This document shows, piece by piece, positions 1-5,511 of a DNA stretch of 8,169 nt. A program made the translations under genes and the position numbers. The notes under the pieces are model-generated. The model saw only the letters and a list, made by a program, of their open reading frames with translations. It made no database searches and was not told the DNA's origin. The stretch spans positions 1 through 8,169 of the forward strand of contig JACQGV010000045.1 of the NCBI GenBank assembly GCA_016199375.1. Reading direction: 5' to 3'. Numbering within the stretch: position 1 is the stretch's first letter; every line of letters starts with the position of its first letter. This DNA is from Chloroflexota bacterium. Its GTDB lineage: Bacteria > Chloroflexota > Dehalococcoidia > SHYM01.

Positions 1-1065
1 CGCCAGCACCAGCGCCAGCAGCGCCTCGCCGATGACCCCCGCCGGCGGCACCTGGCAGATGTCGCTGCGCTCGTAGTGCGCCTGCACCTCCGCGCCCGTC
101 ACCAGGTCCACGGAAGGGAGCGGATTCGTCATAGTTGAGATGGGCTTCACCACCGCCCGCACCACCACCGGCTCGCCGTTGGTCATGCCCCCCTCGATGC
201 CGCCGCCGCGGTTGGTGCGGTGGCGCCAGGGGCGCTCGCCCGGCCGCGCGGGCTCGATGACATCGTGGACGTCGCGGCCGTAGAGGCCCGCCGAGGCGAA
301 CCCCAGGCCCAGCTCCACGCCCTTGACCGCGTTCAGCCCCAGGAACATCTGGCCGATGCGCCCGTCGAGCTTGCGGTCCCACTGGGCGTGGCTGCCCAGG
401 CCGATGGGCACACCCTCGGCCACCACCTCGAAGACGCCGCCGACGGTCGTGCCCAGCTCCTTCGCCCGGTCTATGGCGGCCATCATCTCCTTCTCGGCCG
501 GCGGGTCGGCGCAGCGGACGGGGGAGGCCTCGATCCGCTCCCAGTCCAGGGGTCCTTCTGTGGGGGCCACGACGCCGCCGATGGCGACCGTGTGGCTACG
601 GAGGGTGATGTCGAACTCCTCCAGAAAGCGCTTCGCCACCGCGCCGGCGGCCACCCGCGCCGCCGTCTCGCGGGCGCTGGCCCGCTCCAGGATAGGCCGC
701 ACATCGTCGAGGCCGTACTTGATGGCGCCCGCCAGGTCGGCGTGGCCGGGGCGCAGCCGGGTCACCTTCTCCACCGGCTTGTCCACGGGCGCCACGCTCA
801 TCTTCTCGGTCCAGTTGACCCAGTCCTTGTTCCAGATGAGCAGGGCGATGGGCGAGCCCAGGGTGAGGCCGTGGCGGACGCCGGAGAGGAGCTCGGCCCG
901 GTCCTGCTCGATCTGCATGCGGCCGCCCCGTCCGTAGCCCCGCTGGCGGCGCGCCAGGTCGCGGGCGATGTACTCCTCGGACAGGGGCAGGCCGGCGGGG
1001 ACGCCCTCGACGATGACTGACAGGCCCCGGCCGTGGGACTCGCCGGCGGTCAGGAAGCGGAACAT
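1..1065 (-). CDS. aroC: Chorismate synthase (partial, C-terminus off left edge)
   Basis: Chorismate synthase converts 5-enolpyruvylshikimate-3-phosphate to chorismate, the last step of the cytoplasmic shikimate pathway, using reduced FMN. The first 355 residues are in the window and the frame is open at the left edge, so probably only a few tens of C-terminal residues are missing. Family signatures are all visible: [18 protein letters not shown] at residues 8-25, RPGHAD near 105-110 (conserved His108), [17 protein letters not shown] at 127-143, [15 protein letters not shown] at 285-299 (FMN region), and [17 protein letters not shown] at 333-349. The start is ATG at 1065-1063, directly after the TAG stop of the small membrane-protein gene (TAG|ATG). 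No strong ribosome binding site precedes it, so translational coupling to that gene is likely. Nothing in the visible part looks broken. Identity is firm; the only uncertainty is the missing end. Confidence 0.97.
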   Translation of the reverse strand, partial: MFRFLTAGESHGRGLSVIVEGVPAGLPLSEEYIARDLARRQRGYGRGGRMQIEQDRAELLSGVRHGLTLGSPIALLIWNKDWVNWTEKMSVAPVDKPVEKVTRLRPGHADLAGAIKYGLDDVRPILERASARETAARVAAGAVAKRFLEEFDITLRSHTVAIGGVVAPTEGPLDWERIEASPVRCADPPAEKEMMAAIDRAKELGTTVGGVFEVVAEGVPIGLGSHAQWDRKLDGRIGQMFLGLNAVKGVELGLGFASAGLYGRDVHDVIEPARPGERPWRHRTNRGGGIEGGMTNGEPVVVRAVVKPISTMTNPLPSVDLVTGAEVQAHYERSDICQVPPAGVIGEALLALVLA

Positions 1066-1299
1066 CTAGCCCTGCTCTGGGGGGGAAGCAGGCCCGCTGG
1101 AGGGGGGCGCGTCCGTGGCCGCGGGCGCTGCCGGGCCCGCGGCCGCGGCGTCGCGGGACGGGGCTGAGGGCGGCTGTTCGCCCGCCGTCGCTTCGAAGGC
1201 GTTGAGGCCCAGCTCGGCGGCCCGCGCGTCTAGGCGGCGCCACAGCCACCAGCCGATGGCCGCGAGGGCCAGTAGCGTCAGGATAACTTGCCAGGGCAT
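1066..1299 (-). CDS. Small single-pass membrane protein upstream of aroC
   Basis: This 77-aa protein is not recognised. Residues 4-22 form one hydrophobic segment (VILTLLALAAIGWWLW) ending in Arg-Arg. By the positive-inside rule this suggests an outside N-terminus and a cytoplasmic tail. Residues 40-77 are low complexity, rich in Ala, Pro and Ser, and likely disordered. ATG at 1299 is preceded by GGAGGAG at good spacing, and a strong promoter lies just upstream with a predicted leader of about 11 nt. The stop abuts the aroC ATG, so the two form one transcript and probably couple in translation. A longer overlapping frame that starts at 1318 was rejected, because its start lies upstream of the predicted transcription start. 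Function is unknown: it may be a small membrane anchor, or it may mainly serve to drive aroC translation. Confidence 0.75.
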   Translation of the reverse strand: MPWQVILTLLALAAIGWWLWRRLDARAAELGLNAFEATAGEQPPSAPSRDAAAAGPAAPAATDAPPSSGPASPPEQG

Positions 1300-1316
1300 A
1301 GCTCCTCCGTGCAGGC

Positions 1317-1346
1317 ACTATAGCATCGGCCCCGAACGGGGGTCAA
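1317..1346 (-). promoter_or_regulatory. Sigma70-type promoter for the small-protein/aroC operon
   Basis: Read on the minus strand, TTGACC (1346-1341) is followed by an 18-bp spacer and TATAGT (1322-1317). An upstream TGC gives an extended -10 (TGC-TATAGT). Transcription would start near 1310, leaving about 11 nt before the ATG at 1299, enough to include the GGAGGAG ribosome binding site. The elements match the consensus at five of six positions each. Confidence 0.72.
1330..1341. promoter_or_regulatory. Palindrome in the promoter spacer (possible operator)
   Basis: CCCCG-AA-CGGGG is a perfect inverted repeat with 5-bp arms. It fills most of the interval between the -35 and -10 of the aroC-side promoter. 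A protein bound there would block polymerase. The site is short and GC-rich, so chance is possible in this genome. Confidence 0.35.
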
Positions 1347-1394
1347 ACGCGGAGAAGCCGGAGGTGGCGGCTGACCATGCTCCTGGGTGCTGCT

Positions 1395-1409
1395 GGTGAG
1401 TTCCTCACC
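1395..1409. promoter_or_regulatory. Inverted repeat GGTGAG-N3-CTCACC upstream of the HD-GYP/LuxR gene
   Basis: This perfect 6-bp inverted repeat has a 3-nt centre and lies 43-57 bp upstream of the ATG at 1452. With the second repeat at 1425-1441 it forms a tandem arrangement; TTCCTCA occurs in both, 22 bp apart (about two helical turns). This suits an operator for a dimeric regulator, possibly autoregulation by the downstream LuxR-type HTH. That is inference only. Confidence 0.4.
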
Positions 1410-1424
1410 TTTGCGTTACTATTT

Positions 1425-1441
1425 CCTCAAGTTGGTTGAGG
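1425..1441. promoter_or_regulatory. Inverted repeat CCTCAA-N5-TTGAGG overlapping the ribosome binding site
   Basis: Perfect 6-bp arms flank GTTGG. The right arm shares GAGG with the ribosome binding site GAGGTG (1438-1443), which lies 8 nt before the ATG at 1452. If transcribed, the hairpin would mask the site; as DNA it could be an operator half of a tandem pair. The GAGGTG site also supports the 1452 start over a second in-frame ATG at 1503. Confidence 0.42.
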
Positions 1442-1451
1442 TGGTAGCTCC

Positions 1452-3062
1452 ATGGCCGCGACCAGGCCCCTGTCGTCAGAGCCACCCGGAGAACACATCC
1501 GTATGGCTGAATTGCTGGGGGCGTTTTCGCTGGCCAGCGACCTGGCCGTGGGACTGCAGGCGGACCACGGGGCAAGATCGTGCTACATCGCGATGCACAT
1601 CGCCAGGGAGCTGGGGCTTTCCCCGGAGCAGCGAACTCACCTCTACTACGCCGAACTGCTGAAGGACGCTGGCTGCACCGCCTATACCAGTCAGTTAGCC
1701 ACCTTCTGGCTCGGCGACGAGATCGCCGCCAAGAAGGAACTGCAGTTCTTCCGCGACTCCCACAATCCCCTTAGCGTTTTCCCCTGGATCGTGCAATACG
1801 TGGCTCTCGGAGCCTCGCTTCCCACTCGGGCGACGCGCATCGCGGACTTCTTGATAAACGGCCGCGCGTTCATGCGGGAGGGGTTTGAGAGCACGTGCCA
1901 GGTGGCCACCCGCATTGCCCAACGGTTGGGTATGCCTCAACCAGTCCAGGACGCCCTGATGCAGATTTTTGAGCAGTGGGACGGCAGGGGGATGCCCCGG
2001 GGAGCCCGGGGCCAGGGCATCCCCCTCATCTCCCGCATCGTGCTGCTAACGAGCTTCCTGGAGGTCTTCCACCGGGTGGCAGGCCGTGAGGCGGCGAAGC
2101 GAGTGGCCCTGGAGGGGCGGGGTAAGGCCTTTGATCCCGCGGTGGTCGACGCCTTCCTCTCGGCGGCTCAAGACGAAGCACTTTGGAGGGGATGGGAACA
2201 GCAGCGGGTCTGGGATACGGTGCTCTCCCTGGAGCCGGAGGAGTCACCCCACCGGTACGTCGGGGAGGAAAAGCTGACCGACGTGGCCCTGGCCTTTGCC
2301 GATTACGCTGACCTGAAATCGCCCTACATGGCTGGCCACTCCCGCCGAGTAGCCGAGGTCTCCGAGCGCATCGCCCGCAGGATGGCGCTCTCTGAGCGAC
2401 AGGTAGCCGTCATCCAGCGCGCCGCCCTGGTGCATGATATTGGGCTGGTGGCCGTCCCCTCCTTCGTGCTGAACAAGCCGCCGGGCGAGCTCGCCGCGGC
2501 GGAGTGGGAGCAGGTCCGGCTCCATCCCTACCACTCCGAGCGCATTCTGTCCAAAGTCCCTGCCCTGAAAGCTGTTATCCCCATTGTGGCAGCGCACCAC
2601 GAACGGATGGACGGCCAGGGGTACCACCTGGGGATTCCCGGCTCTCAGATACCGCCGGAGGCGCGGATTATCGCCGCGGCGGACCGCTTCGACGAGCTTT
2701 CGCGTGACATGCCCGACCACCCTGCCCTTGAACCTGACGAGGCCGTCAGGGTGATGCGCCAGGAGGCGGTCTCCGGCTTTGCGCCCGATGTCCTTCAGGC
2801 CCTCGTGGAGGACCTCGGCGGGGTGAGCCAGCCCTCGCGGCCGCGGGCCCGCCGGCAGGAGTGGCCGGCGGGGCTCACTGATCGAGAGGTAGAGGTTCTC
2901 CGTCTGGTGGCAAAGGGCCAGAGCAGGAGGCAGGCGGCCAAGGCCCTTTTCGTGAGCGAAGGCACCATCCGCTCCCACCTAGAGCATATCTACAGCAAGA
3001 CCGGCATTTCCAATCGGTCTGCTGCCACCCTGTTTGCCATAGAACACGAGCTGCTCCGCTGA
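1452..3062 (+). CDS. Tandem HD-GYP domain protein with C-terminal LuxR-type HTH
   Basis: This 536-aa protein looks like a one-component regulator joining a cyclic-dinucleotide phosphodiesterase-type module to a DNA-binding domain. Residues about 25-215 form a degenerate HD-GYP-like domain: the HD pair is replaced by KD (71-72, LLKDAGC), and the GYP region reads WDGRGMPRGARGQGIPL (176-192). Residues about 275-415 form a second, better-kept domain with HDIG (328-331), HP (358-359), HHERMDGQGYH (382-392) and AADRFD (409-414). Here the usual Lys of HDIGK is Leu332, and GYP is GYH. Residues about 474-532 are a LuxR/GerE HTH (LTDREVEVLRLVAKG, then VSEGTIRSHLEHIYSKTGISNRSA). There is no signal peptide or membrane segment, so it should be cytoplasmic. 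The family acts on cyclic di-GMP; activity here is uncertain because of the substitutions. It is transcribed divergently from aroC and followed by an OsmC gene. Confidence 0.9.
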   Translation: MAATRPLSSEPPGEHIRMAELLGAFSLASDLAVGLQADHGARSCYIAMHIARELGLSPEQRTHLYYAELLKDAGCTAYTSQLATFWLGDEIAAKKELQFFRDSHNPLSVFPWIVQYVALGASLPTRATRIADFLINGRAFMREGFESTCQVATRIAQRLGMPQPVQDALMQIFEQWDGRGMPRGARGQGIPLISRIVLLTSFLEVFHRVAGREAAKRVALEGRGKAFDPAVVDAFLSAAQDEALWRGWEQQRVWDTVLSLEPEESPHRYVGEEKLTDVALAFADYADLKSPYMAGHSRRVAEVSERIARRMALSERQVAVIQRAALVHDIGLVAVPSFVLNKPPGELAAAEWEQVRLHPYHSERILSKVPALKAVIPIVAAHHERMDGQGYHLGIPGSQIPPEARIIAAADRFDELSRDMPDHPALEPDEAVRVMRQEAVSGFAPDVLQALVEDLGGVSQPSRPRARRQEWPAGLTDREVEVLRLVAKGQSRRQAAKALFVSEGTIRSHLEHIYSKTGISNRSAATLFAIEHELLR

Positions 3063-3146
3063 GGGAATGTCGCCTCCCGAAACCTGCTTTCCCCCGGCAT
3101 TCTCCGCAGACCACTGAGTTCACCAGCAAGGCCTGCCCGTTTGCGT

Positions 3147-3173
3147 GGCGAGTTGGGTGCCAAGAGGCTCGCC
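3147..3173 (+). repeat. Imperfect hairpin between the HD-GYP/LuxR gene and the OsmC gene
   Basis: GGCGAGTTGG (3147-3156), loop GTG, then CCAA (3160-3163), a 4-nt bulge and CTCGCC (3168-3173) can pair into a 10-bp bulged stem. No T-run follows, so it is not a standard terminator. It may be a structured leader or attenuating element before the OsmC gene. The rest of the 3063-3258 gap shows nothing clear apart from the ribosome binding site. Confidence 0.3.
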
Positions 3174-3243
3174 CCTCCCTCAAGAATCTGACGAACGTCC
3201 GATGTCCGGGCCTCGCGCATGCTCCACAATGAAGCCAACTTCG

Positions 3244-3254
3244 AGGAGGAGGTG
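3244..3254 (+). promoter_or_regulatory. Strong ribosome binding site fixing the OsmC start
   Basis: AGGAGGAGGTG ends 4 nt before ATG 3259-3261; the core AGGAGG leaves 6 nt. This favours the 3259 start over an ATG at 3145 that would add 38 residues of non-family sequence. Confidence 0.85.
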
Positions 3255-3258
3255 TCAA

Positions 3259-3831
3259 ATGGCAACGGCAACGGTCGTCAATGGGTTGAGCGTCCAGGGG
3301 ATCCAGGACATGGTGGAGATGGTGAAGGCACAGCCCCAGGTAGCCAGGGCGGTCTTCTACGCCACCACCATCTGGAGAAGCGGGTTCAACAACGAGGCCA
3401 CTGTCAAGGTCTTCTCTATGGGTGGTGCCAGGAACGACACCTCCCGCAAGCAGCCCTTCCGAATAGTGGGGGACCACCCGCAGGAGCTCCTGGGAACCGA
3501 CAGGGGCCCGAGCTCGGTGGAGCTGCTGCTCTCGGCTCTCGGGCACTGCCTGGCTTCGGGTTGGGCCACCTATGGCGCGGTTATGGGCATCCTCGTCGAG
3601 GGGCTCCGCGTGGAGGTGGAGGGCGACATTGACCTCCAGGGCATGCTAGCCCTGCCAGAGCCCGGGGTCGTACCGCCCGGCTTTCAGGAGATCCGGGCCA
3701 CGTACTACGTCAAGAGCGGGGCTCCCAGGGAGCAACTGGAGCAGCTGGCCAAGATGTCTGAGGACCTCTCTCCCACCCGGCACTCCCTGCGGGCGGTCAA
3801 GTTCTCCTCTCATCTGGTCATCGAAAAGTAA
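3259..3831 (+). CDS. OsmC/Ohr-family protein with a single cysteine
   Basis: This 190-aa protein belongs to the OsmC/Ohr superfamily, whose best-known members reduce organic hydroperoxides in the cytoplasm with a reactive cysteine pair. Visible features are the N-terminal beta region with VFYATTIWRSGFNNEATVKV (32-51), the PSSVELLLSALGHCLASG helix (85-102) holding Cys97, and a C-terminal half ending SPTRHSLRAVKF (171-182). In peroxidase members, a second cysteine begins the motif CPVS near this point; here Ser171 stands in its place, and Cys97 is the only cysteine in the protein. That argues against the usual two-cysteine peroxidase cycle, so a YhfA-like or uncharacterised OsmC subfamily is more likely. 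The start was chosen by its strong ribosome binding site. The gene follows the HD-GYP/LuxR gene after a 196-nt gap, and is convergent with aroE. Confidence 0.85.
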   Translation: MATATVVNGLSVQGIQDMVEMVKAQPQVARAVFYATTIWRSGFNNEATVKVFSMGGARNDTSRKQPFRIVGDHPQELLGTDRGPSSVELLLSALGHCLASGWATYGAVMGILVEGLRVEVEGDIDLQGMLALPEPGVVPPGFQEIRATYYVKSGAPREQLEQLAKMSEDLSPTRHSLRAVKFSSHLVIEK

Positions 3832-3837
3832 CAAGCG

Positions 3838-3875
3838 ACATCTGCGGGGAATCCTTGCGGGCCCACTCCAGATGT
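3838..3875 (+). repeat. Inverted repeat just after the OsmC gene
   Basis: ACATCTG (3838-3844) and CAGATGT (3869-3875) are perfect 7-bp arms around a 24-nt loop, beginning 7 nt after the stop codon. The long loop makes it a weak hairpin. It may help end or protect the OsmC transcript. Confidence 0.25.
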
Positions 3876-3905
3876 AACCAAGAGCACTTTGGTCTGATGC
3901 TGGGC

Positions 3906-3946
3906 GAGGTTCTGGCCCTGGGCAGTTGCTACAGGGCCAGAACCTC
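3906..3946. terminator. 15-bp perfect hairpin between convergent OsmC and aroE genes
   Basis: GAGGTTCTGGCCCTG (3906-3920) and CAGGGCCAGAACCTC (3932-3946) pair perfectly around an 11-nt loop (GGCAGTTGCTA). It lies 74 nt after the OsmC stop and 69 nt after the aroE stop, the place for a two-way terminator. No clear T-run follows on either strand, so a non-classical terminator, a 3'-end stabiliser or a dispersed repeat copy are alternatives. Confidence 0.5.
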
Positions 3947-4006
3947 TATCCATTCCCCGGGAGGTGCCTTGGTCTGGGCTCAAGAGGTCCCGGCAGTATG
4001 GGAACA

Positions 4007-4021
4007 GCGTAGCGGCTACGC
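4007..4021. repeat. 15-bp palindrome over the aroE stop codon
   Basis: GCGTAGC-G-GCTACGC is a perfect inverted repeat with 7-bp arms and a 1-nt centre, covering the TAG stop of aroE (4018-4016). The centre is too tight for a full RNA hairpin loop, so a protein site or chance are the options. Confidence 0.3.
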
Positions 4022-4879
4022 GCCCACCCCCAGCGCCTGGCGGGCCGCCGCCAGCATCACGTCCTCGGGCGGCTGTCTCCCCGTCCACAGCCGGAACGAG
4101 GCGACGCCCTGATAGACGAGCATCGGCAGGCCCCCCAGGGTGCGGGCGCCGGCGCGCCGGGCCTCCTCCAGAAGGGGGGTCAACGGCGGATTATACACCA
4201 GGTCGTAGACGAGGACGGCCTTGGGGATGAGCCCCGCCGCCAGGGGCGAGACGCCCTCGAAAGGCCCGTGGGCCATGCCGATGCTGGTGCAGTTGACCAC
4301 CAGATCGCAGTACCAGAGCAGGGCGCCGATAGGCTCGGCCTCCCAGGGCAGCACCTCAGTCTCGACCTCCACGGCTGCCAGGTCATCAGCCAGGGCCCGG
4401 GCGCGTCCTGGGGTGCGATTGGCGATGGCGATGCTGCGCGCTCCGGCCTCGGCCAGGGCAAAGGCGACCGCCCGCGCCGCGCCCCCCGCGCCCAGGAGGA
4501 GGGCACGGCGGTCCTGGGGGTCGAAGCCCCCGTCCTCGCGGAGCGCCCGCAGGAAGCCGCCGCCGTCGGTGTTGTGGCCCACAAGCCGGCCACCCACATT
4601 GACGATGGTGTTCACCGCGCCGAGCTGCCGGGCCTCGGCGTCCAGCTCATCCAGCAGCGCCAGCACGGCCTCCTTGTGGGGCACGGTGACGTTGGCGCCC
4701 AGGACGTCGGGCTTGCGCAGGCTGGCCACCCGCTCGGACAGGCGGTCGTAGGGCGTCTCCCAGGCCTCGTAGCGCGCTCCCACGCCCAGGGCGTCGAAGG
4801 CGGCCTGGTGCATCGCGGGCGACACGCTGTGCCGCAGCGGATAGCCGATGATGCCGGCGCGGCGCTGTGTTGGGGACAT
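4016..4879 (-). CDS. aroE: Shikimate dehydrogenase
   Basis: AroE reduces 3-dehydroshikimate to shikimate with NADPH, in the cytoplasmic shikimate pathway that ends with AroC, also in this window. The 287-aa length is normal. The substrate-binding half shows IGYPLRHSVSPAMHQAAF (11-28; Ser18 and Ser20), NVTVPHK (63-69; catalytic Lys69), GAVNT (87-91) and GHNTDGGGF (101-109; catalytic Asp105). The nucleotide half shows GAGGAARA (130-137) and NRTPGRA (154-160), the Arg/Thr signature of NADP preference, then VNCTSIGM (195-202), VYDLVYNPPLTPLL (224-237) and GGLPMLVYQGVASF (249-262). All key residues appear present. ATG at 4879 has a GGAG ribosome binding site about 8 nt upstream. It lies 30 nt after the stop of the 97-aa gene on the same strand, so the two may be co-transcribed. 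No separate promoter is convincing in that short gap. Confidence 0.97.
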   Translation of the reverse strand: MSPTQRRAGIIGYPLRHSVSPAMHQAAFDALGVGARYEAWETPYDRLSERVASLRKPDVLGANVTVPHKEAVLALLDELDAEARQLGAVNTIVNVGGRLVGHNTDGGGFLRALREDGGFDPQDRRALLLGAGGAARAVAFALAEAGARSIAIANRTPGRARALADDLAAVEVETEVLPWEAEPIGALLWYCDLVVNCTSIGMAHGPFEGVSPLAAGLIPKAVLVYDLVYNPPLTPLLEEARRAGARTLGGLPMLVYQGVASFRLWTGRQPPEDVMLAAARQALGVGA

Positions 4880-4909
4880 GAGGCTCCGTGATGGCGTTGG
4901 CGACCCTAT

Positions 4910-5203
4910 TCACACGAAAAGGCTGACTTCGCTTATCCGCAGGTACTTGGGATCAGGAAGCCCAACGCGCCTGCCCGCGAGGTCGCGGTACTCGTGGACG
5001 AGGGCGAAGGGCTTCCCATCCAGCCAAACATACTCTACGATAAGGCTGGTGGCGCCGGCTGGAAGATGGCCTACGAAGTGCTTACCTTGCCAGTATACTC
5101 GCGCTGAGATGAAGCCCTTCTCTAGTTTTTCGAGGAGCTGCAGCTCGCGGAACAGGGCCCGCAATAGCTCCTTGGTGACACGGACAGGCACCAAGTTTGG
5201 CAT
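4910..5203 (-). CDS. Hypothetical 97-aa protein upstream of aroE
   Basis: This protein is not recognised. From ATG 5203 it begins MPNLVPVRVTKELL. Residues 10-28 look like a charged helix, and residues 31-75 alternate hydrophobic and polar residues like a beta sheet (ISARVYWQGKHFVGHLP, SLIVEYVWLDGKPFALVHEY). The C-terminus is DPKYLRISEVSLFV. There is no signal peptide or membrane segment. The start is uncertain: the frame can open at GTG 5272, but neither GTG 5272 nor ATG 5203 has a ribosome binding site, and the longer form would run into the plus-strand gene at 5224. ATG 5203 avoids that overlap. The only nearby purine-rich motif, AAGGAG inside the frame, sits too close to a TTG codon to be persuasive. 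It may share a transcript with aroE. A toxin-like or small enzyme role cannot be supported or excluded from sequence alone. Confidence 0.6.
   Translation of the reverse strand: MPNLVPVRVTKELLRALFRELQLLEKLEKGFISARVYWQGKHFVGHLPAGATSLIVEYVWLDGKPFALVHEYRDLAGRRVGLPDPKYLRISEVSLFV
5171..5195. repeat. Inverted repeat at the 5' end of the 97-aa gene
   Basis: CTTGGTG (5171-5177) and CACCAAG (5189-5195) are perfect 7-bp arms around 11 nt. The repeat lies in early codons of the minus-strand gene and 29-53 bp upstream of the plus-strand start at 5224. It could act as a shared operator or as an mRNA hairpin near the minus-strand start. Confidence 0.35.
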
Positions 5204-5210
5204 TAGATTC

Positions 5211-5218
5211 GGAGGGAG
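5211..5218 (+). promoter_or_regulatory. Ribosome binding site deciding the 5224 start
   Basis: GGAGGGAG lies 5 nt before ATG 5224-5226. It favours this start over an upstream ATG at 5197 that would add nine residues and lacks such a site. Confidence 0.75.
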
Positions 5219-5223
5219 CCAAG

Positions 5224-5511
5224 ATGGAAGTCTTTGATCAAGAGTTGCATCTCGTGCTGTCCGCCTACGCACGCAGCCAAGTGACGCTTCCAGCGCTCAA
5301 AGAATGGCTTGCCACAGCCATCTGGAGACTCCTGGAATCACCCTCCCCACTGGATCGCATGGTGGTCGGCGAACTCGAGTTGGCCCTGAGCGCGCATGAC
5401 TCTGGGCAACTTGATGAAGAGGGACTTAAGCGACAGGCTGAAGCGCTCTTATTCATCCTGGATGCGGTACGCCTGCGTCTCCACGGCACAATGGCTATGA
5501 GTGTGTCTTGA
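5224..5511 (+). CDS. Hypothetical 95-aa helical protein
   Basis: This small acidic protein is not recognised. It seems almost wholly helical: residues 5-36 (DQELHLVLSAYARSQ, then LPALKEWLATAIWRLL), 42-58 (PLDRMVVGELELALSAH) and 64-87 (DEEGLKRQAEALLFILDAVRLRL). A Ser-Pro-Ser-Pro hinge at 39-42 separates the first and second parts. It has no cysteine, signal peptide or membrane segment. A strong GGAGGGAG ribosome binding site fixes the start. It is the only plus-strand gene in this pocket: its start faces that of the 97-aa gene across 20 bp, and its end overlaps the end of the winged-helix gene by 17 bp. Such a small helical protein could be a partner or dimerising protein of either neighbour, but nothing in the sequence proves it. 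Confidence 0.65.
   Translation: MEVFDQELHLVLSAYARSQVTLPALKEWLATAIWRLLESPSPLDRMVVGELELALSAHDSGQLDEEGLKRQAEALLFILDAVRLRLHGTMAMSVS

Noticed and set aside
220..1020. 266-codon open frame on the plus strand opposite aroC.
   Set aside because: It is antisense to a clear chorismate synthase, with low-complexity composition and no recognisable motif or ribosome binding site.
596..1318. 240-codon minus-strand frame overlapping aroC and the small membrane protein gene.
   Set aside because: Its start lies upstream of the predicted transcription start near 1310, and its product is Arg/Pro-rich without motifs, while both overlapping frames have better support.
2244..2978. 244-codon open frame on the minus strand opposite the HD-GYP/LuxR gene.
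   Set aside because: The plus-strand frame shows conserved HD-GYP and HTH motifs; the opposite frame shows none and is a composition shadow.
3145..3258. A 38-residue N-terminal extension of the OsmC protein from ATG 3145.
   Set aside because: The added residues do not resemble the family, and the strong ribosome binding site at 3244-3254 points to ATG 3259.
5181..5209. CGGACA-N17-TAGATT as a promoter for the 95-aa gene.
   Set aside because: Transcription would start near 5216, inside the GGAGGGAG ribosome binding site, so the message would lose it. Both elements also match consensus at only four of six positions.
5204..5272. A longer form of the 97-aa protein starting at GTG 5272.
   Set aside because: There is no ribosome binding site at GTG 5272, and it would overlap 49 bases of the well-supported plus-strand gene at 5224; the added residues look like shadow sequence.
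4910..5511. A toxin-antitoxin pair made of the 97-aa and 95-aa proteins.
   Set aside because: The genes are divergent rather than in one operon, and neither protein shows a toxin or antitoxin motif that I recognise. Kept only as a question within the small-gene pocket.
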